From the NCBI GenBank assembly GCA_021647585.1, contig JAKIUK010000006.1, positions 22,293-86,292 of the forward strand: 64,000 bases of DNA, written 5' to 3'. Below the pieces are notes generated by a model that worked only from the letters and a program-made list of their open reading frames with translations, did no database searches and was not told where the DNA came from. Shown here one piece after another: positions 35,254 through 43,289 of the stretch (its first letter is position 1; every line of letters begins with the position of its first letter). A program made the position numbers and the translations under genes. This DNA is from Methylococcaceae bacterium. Lineage in GTDB: Bacteria; Pseudomonadota; Gammaproteobacteria; Methylococcales; Methylomonadaceae.

Positions 35254-36558
35254 TTATTGCTGCTGTTGTTTTTCCATGACATCTGCAAAACTCACTGTCT
35301 CATCAGTGACCTGTGCCTGATCAACTATCCATCCAACAGTCTGATCTTCTAATACCATTTGTTTAACTTCATTCAAACGGCTGTCATCGGAATAATACCA
35401 TGCAATAACATCTTCCGGTCGTTCATAACTGACAGCCATTTCTTCTACTGTAGAACGAACTTTATCATCATCAACTTTAATCTCATTTGTTTTAATGATT
35501 TCACCTAAAATAAGACCTAATGCAACTCTGCGTTTTGCTTGTTCTTCAAATAATTCTTTGGGTAGGTCAAGATCTTCAAGTTTCATATTCTGCTTCCTGG
35601 CATTTGCCTCATAAGGCTTCATCATATTCTGAATTTCTTGATCAATCAAAGCATTAGGAACTGATATCTGTATATTTTCATAGAGTGCGTCCATCACAGC
35701 GTTCTTTAACTTGCCTTTTAAACCTTGCGTCAACTCCCTTTCCATATTCGCTTTAACATCCGCATTAAAAGATTCTATTGAGCCATCTTCGACCCCATAT
35801 GTTTTAATAAAATCTTCATCAATCTCAGGTATAAAAGATTCTTCAACCTTGACCAGCTCCACCTCAAATGCAGCGGGTTTTGCCGCCAGTTTTTCATTAC
35901 CATACCCTTCAGGAAAAGTCACCTCAAAAGCCTTATTAGCACCTGCATCAAGACCAATCAACTCATCTTCAAAACCAGGAACCATCTGCCCAGCACCAAT
36001 AACTACCTGATAACTTTCAACTTTTCCTTCAGTAAAATTTTCACCCTCACAAACCCCGGAAAAATGAATGGTAACGCGATCACCCTTTTCAGCCGTGCGT
36101 TCAACATCATTCCAGTCTTTCTTTTGCTCTCTCAATTTAGTAACCATCGCATCTTGATCAGCTTGTTCAACAGTTGCTACTGGCCGTTTTATTTCCAGTG
36201 CAGATAGCCCGTCCAGAGATACTTCAGGATAAACTTCAAACTCAGCAGTATATTCAAAACCAGAGGTTTCATCAGTTGGGTTAATATGCGGTTGACCTGC
36301 AGGATTTATATTCTGCTCTTGCAAAGCCTGAAAGTAAGTGGTTTGAATCAAATCTCCGGTAACCTCACTTCTTACTCGGTCCGAGTACATTTTTTTTACA
36401 ACACGGACAGGCACCTTACCCGGACGAAAACCATCAATCTTAACTTCGCGCGCTAACGACTTAAAACGTGCATCCATTTTTTCCTGCACCATTTTCTCAG
36501 GAAGACTAACAGTCATTTTACGGCTTAATTCCGATGTCTTTTCGACAGAAACTTGCAT
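35254..36558 (-). CDS. tig: trigger factor
   Basis: The product is 434 aa. The N-terminal ribosome-binding domain holds the signature GFRPGKVPVRVVKKMY. A central FKBP-type isomerase domain (GDRVTIHFSGVCEGE) and a C-terminal helical chaperone region follow. It binds nascent chains at the ribosomal exit. It is first in the tig-clpP-clpX operon. A small TACCGG/CCGGTA hairpin lies in its upstream region at about 36591-36606. Confidence 0.97.
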   Translation of the reverse strand: MQVSVEKTSELSRKMTVSLPEKMVQEKMDARFKSLAREVKIDGFRPGKVPVRVVKKMYSDRVRSEVTGDLIQTTYFQALQEQNINPAGQPHINPTDETSGFEYTAEFEVYPEVSLDGLSALEIKRPVATVEQADQDAMVTKLREQKKDWNDVERTAEKGDRVTIHFSGVCEGENFTEGKVESYQVVIGAGQMVPGFEDELIGLDAGANKAFEVTFPEGYGNEKLAAKPAAFEVELVKVEESFIPEIDEDFIKTYGVEDGSIESFNADVKANMERELTQGLKGKLKNAVMDALYENIQISVPNALIDQEIQNMMKPYEANARKQNMKLEDLDLPKELFEEQAKRRVALGLILGEIIKTNEIKVDDDKVRSTVEEMAVSYERPEDVIAWYYSDDSRLNEVKQMVLEDQTVGWIVDQAQVTDETVSFADVMEKQQQQ

Positions 36559-36730
36559 TACTTTACCTCAAACAATATGTGATTATTAAGATACCGGCAA
36601 CCGGTAATTTGTACTTATACAACACCTACCATCCCCTGACTACATAGCTATTAGGAACAAGTGATAGAAAACAGTGTGCATTTACAGGTTGGGAAGTTAA
36701 CGGTGATTATCGTTAACAATAATTTTCTAG

Positions 36731-36815
<85 letters not shown>

Positions 36816-37126
36816 TTACATTATCTGGCTATTATAATAAATTATTAAAAAACACACAACCAATAAAACAATAATAGACTAAAATTATTTTTAATTCTGG
36901 ATATAAATTCAAAGTACTACTAAAATCAACTACTAACACTACTCCCCCTAATTCCTTTAAAATCAGCCTTATCATACTAAGGTAGCAAAAAGATCGTAGC
37001 ACCGAAAATCGACTACACCACACAATAACAATATTTATCAAAAAACCAACTATTATTGAAATTTAAAAACCCTATAATTTAAACACTATTTTTCCAGGCA
37101 CCCTTTTTTAAAGACAAATTAATACT
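36816..37126. other. AT-rich gap
   Basis: I see no supported gene, terminator or repeat here. A 69-codon minus-strand frame is hydrophobic but has no ribosome binding site or recognisable similarity. Confidence 0.4.
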
Positions 37127-37507
37127 ATGCTATCAATTTCAAAATTTTTATTCCTTATAGTTTTAACTCTTGGGTCCAGCAGCCTCTTTGCCAACTCAAA
37201 ATCAAAAACCATTGTTGTCCAAAAGAAATTAACTGAATTAGGATATAACCCTGGTCCCATAGACGGCATTAAAGGATACAAAACCAGATCCGCAATAATA
37301 CATTTCAAAAAAAACCTTCAACTTAAAGCCAATGGAAAAATCACACCTACCTTATTAAATGCTTTAAATTCACCATGTAAACGAGCATTTATACAAGGAC
37401 AGGCAACAAAACAAGGAGCCTGTAAAAAAACCAACAAAAGTAATAATGGTAGTGAAATATGGGAAGCTAAACCAAACGAAGAACCTATTGAAATAATTTT
37501 TAAATGA
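37127..37507 (+). CDS. secreted peptidoglycan-binding-domain protein
   Basis: The product is 126 aa. A signal peptide (about 1-22, ending LFANS) is followed by a PG-binding-1 type domain (VQKKLTELGYNPGPIDGIKGYKTRSA...IIHFKK). A short lysine-rich tail carries two cysteines (C85 and C97 approximately). The domain normally binds cell-wall muropeptides. No catalytic domain is attached. The upstream AGAC box is weak. It lies close to a divergently oriented lytic transglycosylase gene, separated by a repeat element. Confidence 0.75.
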   Translation: MLSISKFLFLIVLTLGSSSLFANSKSKTIVVQKKLTELGYNPGPIDGIKGYKTRSAIIHFKKNLQLKANGKITPTLLNALNSPCKRAFIQGQATKQGACKKTNKSNNGSEIWEAKPNEEPIEIIFK

Positions 37508-37980
37508 TACTCCAAAGACCTAGGAGGATGTCCGGGAATAGAAAAACCTACTGCGGAAAAGCTATTTTGGCCAGATTCTCCGTTTATTTTCGTTAAATAA
37601 TCCATTATTCGCCTCAAATGAACGAAAAATTTGACTCAAAATGCCTTTCCCTCGCTACGGTTTCTATTCTCGGACAGAGCCTGCCTCCCAGCACTTGTTT
37701 CGCACAGCATGACCATCCTGACTACTGTGTAATATTATTTCTCAAAACCAATACAATCACCCACTCGATTAACTGAGAAACTATCAATAAAAATGTCTCA
37801 TTCACAAATCACGCCTAGGATGGCCTAATACAAAACTGGAACAGATTTTCCATCGCCAACCACCTCCTACAGACTACAGATGCAGATGCCACTGTCAGCT
37901 GTAGTAAAAACATAACTGCAGCAATATATTTTCTAAAAAACGCAAAAAAAATCGCTATTAATCGAACTTCAAAACCGCAT
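37508..37980. other. gap containing a palindromic element
   Basis: No gene is seen. The left part is occupied by copy 1 of a ~165-bp repeat, listed separately. The rest, up to 37980, shows no clear feature. Confidence 0.5.
37522..37688. repeat. palindromic repeat element, copy 1
   Basis: It begins AGGAGGATGTCCGGGAATAG and ends CTATTCTCGGACAGAGCCTGCC, so the ends are inverted copies of each other. The interior shares CTACTGCGGAAAAGCTA, TTTCCCTCGCTACG and more with copy 2 at 50926-51088. Size and terminal inverted repeats suggest a MITE-like element. Confidence 0.8.
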
Positions 37981-39579
37981 TTAATTTAAATCAGCTGAAT
38001 TAGCATTCAAGCCCATCAACACCGGGTTTTTAAAATCAAAACCAAATAACTCTGGATTTTCACCTATCACCGCTGCACTAAAAATATAAAATACATAATC
38101 ATACGTTTCTTTTGGTATTTTATACTTCTGTGTTAATTTCCAAAAATTCCTTTCCCGAGGATTATTTGGCATTTCGTTTATTAACCGCCTGACTCTATTA
38201 TGCCCCCAGTTATACGAAGCCATAACCAGCAAGCCTGACGCTTGCGCCTCTGTACTATATATTTTTTTCAAATACTTTGCAGCTGCATAGCTCGACTTTT
38301 CGAAATCAAAACGCTCATCATCTGGATCATGTTCTCTAAAAGAAGCAAGAGGCCCAATTTTAAGACCATATTCTTTCCCCGTTCCAGGTATAAACTGCCA
38401 CGCCCCTTTTGCTATTCCAAACCGGGTTTTAGGACCAATTGCATCAAATCTAAAATTACTTTCCTGTAATGAAATATACAAGAACTGAGGTGGTAAATTT
38501 TCTGAGTACATTGCATTTACAACCATACGCGCATGTCCTAATCGTTCAATCCTGGTAATAGCGCTGGTCAAACGTTTTGAAGACTGCCATTTAGCAATAT
38601 ATTTTTTTACTTCGGAGATAAACCCTTCCGACAACTCAAGATCACATTCCCCGAATATTTTAGCCATTCTTACTATAGCTTCATCCTCTTCACTTAGAGA
38701 AAGTTTTAACTGCTTGGCAAAGTCTACCTCACTCAAATAATCTTGATATCTTGTCTTCATTTCTCGAAGCTTTTGTCTTTTCAAAGCAATGCTAGAAATT
38801 TGAATGTTTGATCCACTTTTTTTAGCTTCTATCTCTGTTTGTGCAATCTGTACTTCAAAAGTTTTTATATCGTAAAACATATCAACTGCAATAGATTGAG
38901 CATGCTCAAGTCGCACCTGCTGGTACACAATAAAAGCCCCTGATAGACTAAGAAGAACCACTACAGACACAATAATCCACTTATAATAAAAAGTTGTTTT
39001 TTTCTGTTCTTTTTTCTGTTCCTGCCTAATAATCCTTCGTACCATCCTGGTATGATCGCCCATTTCCTCTTCAGGTTTTTCAGTAAAATAATGATCGTAC
39101 ACCTCATCTACATTACTTTTTTTACCTGTATAGCTATTCCGTTCGGATGATACAGACAAATCCATAGTCTGTTCTTGGGGCTGGGGGTGGTGATATGAGT
39201 GCTTTATTTTTTCAATAACAACAGGTTCAATAATTACTGAAAATAGAGCATTTTCATTTCCAAAATGAAAATTGGCCTTATCCGTCAATAACATCTCCGA
39301 TACCTGATTCCCTCCCACATATGTTCCATTTGAACTACCCAGATCTCTTATTATCCATCCTTCATCAGTAAGAGCCACTTCCGCATGCTTACGACTAACG
39401 CCATCATCAGTAAGAACCAAATCACAATCTACAAAACGTCCAATTATGAAAGTCTCAGCAAACACACGACTATAGGTCTCACCACCATCCGAATAATTAA
39501 TTCGAATACGAGCGATTCCAGGCTGTGCTTTAGTTTTTTGTGCCGGCATAAGTCGCGTTTTATCATCTAAATTATCCAT
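37981..39579 (-). CDS. FHA domain - transmembrane - lytic transglycosylase fusion
   Basis: The product is 532 aa. An N-terminal FHA domain (about 24-98) carries the phosphothreonine-binding residues G47-R48, S62/H65 and N84. A charged linker leads to one transmembrane span (201-219) and a coiled-coil-like periplasmic region. A soluble lytic transglycosylase domain follows, with the probable catalytic E373 in LQESNFRFDA, then GAWQFIPGT and ASYNWGHNRV. The topology puts FHA in the cytoplasm and the wall-cutting domain in the periplasm. This suggests that peptidoglycan cleavage is tied to Ser/Thr phosphorylation. I do not know this exact architecture as a characterised protein. Confidence 0.88.
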   Translation of the reverse strand: MDNLDDKTRLMPAQKTKAQPGIARIRINYSDGGETYSRVFAETFIIGRFVDCDLVLTDDGVSRKHAEVALTDEGWIIRDLGSSNGTYVGGNQVSEMLLTDKANFHFGNENALFSVIIEPVVIEKIKHSYHHPQPQEQTMDLSVSSERNSYTGKKSNVDEVYDHYFTEKPEEEMGDHTRMVRRIIRQEQKKEQKKTTFYYKWIIVSVVVLLSLSGAFIVYQQVRLEHAQSIAVDMFYDIKTFEVQIAQTEIEAKKSGSNIQISSIALKRQKLREMKTRYQDYLSEVDFAKQLKLSLSEEDEAIVRMAKIFGECDLELSEGFISEVKKYIAKWQSSKRLTSAITRIERLGHARMVVNAMYSENLPPQFLYISLQESNFRFDAIGPKTRFGIAKGAWQFIPGTGKEYGLKIGPLASFREHDPDDERFDFEKSSYAAAKYLKKIYSTEAQASGLLVMASYNWGHNRVRRLINEMPNNPRERNFWKLTQKYKIPKETYDYVFYIFSAAVIGENPELFGFDFKNPVLMGLNANSADLN

Positions 39580-40493
39580 AATTACAGCTCATAAAAAATT
39601 TAATAGCCGATGTACCCACTCACTCATGTTTCTCCCATTCCTATAAAATAAGAAGACAATGTTTGCGGGCCCAAAGTTAAATTAAAGTATATTCATATCC
39701 ATTATAAAAAAAGAAATCCAACTCTATTGTAGAAGACAAAAGTGTAGATTAAAAATGAAAAACCGTTAAGGCACATTTTAGTACAACAACCCATAAGTTA
39801 GTGAACTATCTTTTCCCGTCATTCCTGCATGCTCTTAGCTGGAATCCAAGCGTCCAGCTAATGGGTTTCCGATAAAAGACTTCAGGAATGACGAATTATT
39901 ATATGCACGAACTTATGGTTCACTGTACTAGAGGTCTAGCAACTTTGGTTTGAAGAATGGTGATTTATAGAGTACAAACTTTAACTTATTGACTTTAGTA
40001 GCCTATTATTGACAGCTATGGTGTTATCGGGGTAGTAGGGGCTTTAGTTACGACTAAAGCAATTCGCGGTTTAAGTCCCTCCTACGTGAATATAAGTCCT
40101 ATGGTTTTATTAGACCAACATAAGCAGGATAATTCGCTTTTACCCAGCATAGCAGACTATAACTTGCATCCTAACGATTTTTTAGCCCCCCCTTTAGAAG
40201 CAACGACAGAGCGCCAGCCCATCAACCCATCTTTGACAGAGTAACAGCCCCCCCCTAACCCCCTTTATAATTACCAAACTCACCAAAATTTACCCAAATT
40301 TTTCTGGTTAATCTTAGAAATAAATAAATTATATTGCTGGTAAAATACCAAGGATTAACCTATAGTATAAGCAGCTACAGATTTTGATACTGGCATTTAA
40401 GGTTGTTCCCTCCGTGTTACCCCCTCTGAAAACACCACTTCATTACCTGTACGCAACACTCAATATGTTTAATTATTTCAGGTAAAAAGTTAC
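39580..40493. other. long gap with palindromic elements upstream of cspA
   Basis: No gene is supported. It holds the palindrome at 39781-39928 and a segment near 39930-39969 resembling 14000-14040. It also holds a smaller inverted repeat (GCTTTAGT at 40041-40048, ACTAAAGC at 40053-40060, flanked by GTAGGGG and CCCTCCTAC). The last ~150 bases should contain the cold-shock gene's promoter and leader. Confidence 0.5.
39781..39928. repeat. 148-bp palindromic element
   Basis: Outer arms GTACA...CCATAAGTT and AACTTATGG...TGTAC enclose inner arms CGTCATTCCTG (39818-39828) and CAGGAATGACG (39883-39893). It resembles the widespread CGTCATTCC-type palindromic intergenic units. Confidence 0.7.
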
Positions 40494-40697
40494 ATGGCTA
40501 CAGGTACAGTAAAATGGTTTAACGAAGCCAAAGGTTTTGGTTTTATTTCTCAAGACGATGGCGGTGCAGACGTATTCGTACATTTCAGCGCAATTCAGGG
40601 TTCAGGATTCAAAACTCTAAATGAAGGTCAAGCGGTATCCTATGAAGTTGAGAATGGTCCAAAGGGCCCTCAAGCTACTAGTGTAGAAGCTGCATAA
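40494..40697 (+). CDS. cold-shock domain protein (CspA family)
   Basis: The product is 67 aa, MATGTVKWFNEAKGFGFISQDDG, with both RNA-binding motifs KGFGFI and DVFVHFS. It binds single-stranded nucleic acid and melts RNA structure. A GC-rich terminator follows. The RRM gene downstream probably has its own promoter. Confidence 0.96.
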   Translation: MATGTVKWFNEAKGFGFISQDDGGADVFVHFSAIQGSGFKTLNEGQAVSYEVENGPKGPQATSVEAA

Positions 40698-40726
40698 TCG
40701 AGCTTTCATCGGACACCCGATATATA

Positions 40727-40754
40727 GAACCCCGCTACGGCGGGGTTCTTTTAT
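40727..40754 (+). terminator. intrinsic terminator of the cold-shock gene
   Basis: GAACCCCGC pairs with GCGGGGTTC around a four-base loop and is followed by TTTTATT, 30 bases after the stop codon. Confidence 0.9.
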
Positions 40755-40803
40755 TGCGGCTTATAAAAAATGATAGACCGCATCATCAAAAACTGGAACA
40801 TAA

Positions 40804-41067
40804 ATGAAAAAACTATTTGTAGGCAATTTACCTACCAACACCAGCGAAAAAGACCTTCAGACTCTATTTTCAAAATTTGGCACTGTACGCTCATTAAATC
40901 TTGTTACGGATATTTTTTCTGACCAGTGCAAAGGCTTTGGTTTTATTGAAATGGAAGGTCATGAAGCCCGTGCAGCCATAGCAGGTTTAGATGGTAAAGA
41001 CTTTAATGGTAAACCTATAAAAGTGAATTTTGAATCGCCTAAGGCTGGACGCCGAGGCCGTAAATAA
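40804..41067 (+). CDS. RNA-recognition-motif protein
   Basis: The product is 87 aa, a single RRM with RNP2 (KLFVGNLP) and RNP1 (KGFGFIEM) and a short basic C terminus (SPKAGRRGRK). Such bacterial RRM proteins are cold- or stress-induced RNA binders in aquatic bacteria. The position after a cold-shock gene suits a cold-response role, but the specific RNA targets are unknown. Confidence 0.93.
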   Translation: MKKLFVGNLPTNTSEKDLQTLFSKFGTVRSLNLVTDIFSDQCKGFGFIEMEGHEARAAIAGLDGKDFNGKPIKVNFESPKAGRRGRK

Positions 41068-41503
41068 ATTCATAACCCCATAGCTATTCACCACTTCTTG
41101 AGCCCAAGATAAATTTAATTTTCTTAGGTAACGCGTAATAAGTAACCTACTAGGATTGCGCAGAATTATTATTCGTCTTCAACTAACATATGGATGTGTG
41201 TAGGTAGAACAATGCATAATGCCATGGACGGAATGTAGTAGGGTAACGCAGGAGCAATTGTCGAGGCGCAACGGAGGGAGCATAGCAAGCTATGTAACCG
41301 GAGTTGCAAGGCAGAATACGGATAAAAATATTAGAAAAGCTTTAGCGATTCTTATGCTTTAGTGCAAGTAAGGCTGGTGGGTTATTTATTGCGAATTGCC
41401 TTACCTGAGGCGTATAGAGTCGCAAACCCCAAGATCCTATTGCGACTCTAGAGTTCCAGCCTGCCAACTCTACTGAGTTATTATCTAAAACTCTGAATAA
41501 ACA
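41068..41503. other. gap with a dispersed repeat
   Basis: No gene is seen. A ~58-bp segment at about 41208-41266 recurs inverted at about 54427-54489. The surroundings contain ATAGCAAGCTAT, a short palindrome at about 41282-41293. Confidence 0.5.
41208..41266. repeat. dispersed repeat, copy 1
   Basis: It contains CCATGGAC, TGTAGTAG and AACGCAGGAGCAATTGTCG in order. The same blocks occur on the opposite strand at 54427-54489. Confidence 0.7.
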
Positions 41504-43246
41504 CTATTCTCCCAGAAAATCTCCTTTCTGATGTTGCCACATCTCATAGTATCTACCCTGACTTGAGAGTAACTGCCTATGTGTACCTTGCTCTATGATT
41601 CTGCCTTGCTCCAAAACAATAATTCTATCCATACGTAAAATAGTTGAAAGACGATGAGCAATAACGATGGCAGTTTTATTTTTTAATAAATCAAAGATCG
41701 CCAGTTGGATTTGCCGTTCCGTTAAAGAATCCAGAGCACTGGTAGCTTCGTCCAAAATTACAATAGGTGCCTTTTCTAACAAAGCACGGGCTATAGCAAT
41801 ACGTTGTTTTTCACCACCAGACAATTTAATACCTCGTTCCCCTACTTGAGTATCAAACTGCTCGGGTAATTGACTGATGAATTCTAGACATTGAGCTTTT
41901 GCAGCTATAACTTCCAACTCTTCCGCAGTCACATCATATCCTAATGTTATATTTTCTCGCACAGTACGATGAAACAATTCCGGTTGCTGTGGAACCAGAG
42001 ATATTTGTTCACGTAATGAAGCCAAAGTAAACTCATGACTTTTAATACCGTCAAACCGGATAGTTCCACTTTGTGGTTCAACAAAACGGAATAACAATCG
42101 GGTCAATGAAGTTTTTCCAGAACCGGATTCTCCTACCAGAGCCACTTTTTCTCCCGCTGCTATCTGTAAAGAAAAGTCCTGAAATAAAGGTCTGTATCTC
42201 TCATATGCAAAACAAATTTTATCGAAAGTGATTTGTCCTTTAGTGATTTGTTGCACTTTGGCCAGAGGGGAGTCAACTTCCAGTTCAGCATTTTTGAATA
42301 CTTCTGACATTTCAGCAGCATCGGCCAATGCAGTAAAAAAGTTTCTTAGATTACGTCCAAATTCCCATAGTCGCTGGATAAGCATCAATAATATCGACTG
42401 AAACAGTACAAATTCACCCACCTGAAATGAACCCAATTTCCATTTATCAATCATCAGGTACATCAACAGCAATTCAATACCGAACACCATTAACCCTTGC
42501 ACAGAAAAAGAGATAAACATTAAAATCCAGGCGATTTTTTTGCGTTTATATACCCGATCTGAAGCCAGGTTAATACGTTGCTGCTCGGTATTTTCCAACA
42601 CAAAGCTTTTGACGATAAAAATATTACTAATGGCATCTGAATAGACCCCACCTACTTTAGAATCTGCTTTAGCCACCGCTTCATCAAATTTTAGTTTCCA
42701 CATAGAAAAACTAATATTCCAGAGCAAATATACAAACACCCAAGCCAGAAAGTACATTGCAAACATCGGTTGTTGTTGATAGAAAATCACAAATGCAATT
42801 GCTATCGCCAATATGTTTTGAAATAACTGGAATAAACACCAATCCATAATGATTTCAAAAGAGCGTGAAAACCGGTTGGCCTGTTTAACCAAACTTCCAG
42901 AAAAATTATTTTCAAAGAAAATATATTTTTGCCTTTTTAATACATCAAAACAGCGCTTTTCCAGCAAATTAACGCCGCCACCATCGACAGGAATAATGCC
43001 TATTTCAAGAACTCGCCATGACAACCAGACACCCGCATAAAAAACAGCAATCAAAACCAGGTTGTGTAATAACATTGTCAGCGTGGCATCTGAATATTCT
43101 TTTACCAGGCCGTTGGCAATATTCTTATATAAAACGGGCACATAAAAATCCAGTCCCGTAGCTACCGTTAGTCCAATAATACAAAGTAAAAAATACCATT
43201 TTTTTTGCCAGACAACTCGACTGTATTCTTTGAAAATGATGTCCAT
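41504..43246 (-). CDS. ABC exporter, fused membrane/ATPase half-transporter
   Basis: The product is 580 aa. An N-terminal membrane domain of about six spans is followed by an ATPase domain with Walker A GESGSGKT, signature LSGGEKQR and Walker B IVILDEATSALD. This is an ABCB/MsbA-like exporter that would act as a dimer. The substrate cannot be told from the sequence. It is 43 bases downstream of ppsA in the same orientation, perhaps by chance. Confidence 0.92.
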   Translation of the reverse strand: MDIIFKEYSRVVWQKKWYFLLCIIGLTVATGLDFYVPVLYKNIANGLVKEYSDATLTMLLHNLVLIAVFYAGVWLSWRVLEIGIIPVDGGGVNLLEKRCFDVLKRQKYIFFENNFSGSLVKQANRFSRSFEIIMDWCLFQLFQNILAIAIAFVIFYQQQPMFAMYFLAWVFVYLLWNISFSMWKLKFDEAVAKADSKVGGVYSDAISNIFIVKSFVLENTEQQRINLASDRVYKRKKIAWILMFISFSVQGLMVFGIELLLMYLMIDKWKLGSFQVGEFVLFQSILLMLIQRLWEFGRNLRNFFTALADAAEMSEVFKNAELEVDSPLAKVQQITKGQITFDKICFAYERYRPLFQDFSLQIAAGEKVALVGESGSGKTSLTRLLFRFVEPQSGTIRFDGIKSHEFTLASLREQISLVPQQPELFHRTVRENITLGYDVTAEELEVIAAKAQCLEFISQLPEQFDTQVGERGIKLSGGEKQRIAIARALLEKAPIVILDEATSALDSLTERQIQLAIFDLLKNKTAIVIAHRLSTILRMDRIIVLEQGRIIEQGTHRQLLSSQGRYYEMWQHQKGDFLGE

Positions 43247-43289
43247 TTTTTTTCTTTGTTAAACTTGTAATTCTTTGTTCATATGGGAG

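Noticed and set aside
36832..37041. 69-codon minus-strand hydrophobic frame
   Set aside because: There is no ribosome binding site or domain, and the base composition is that of the AT-rich gap.
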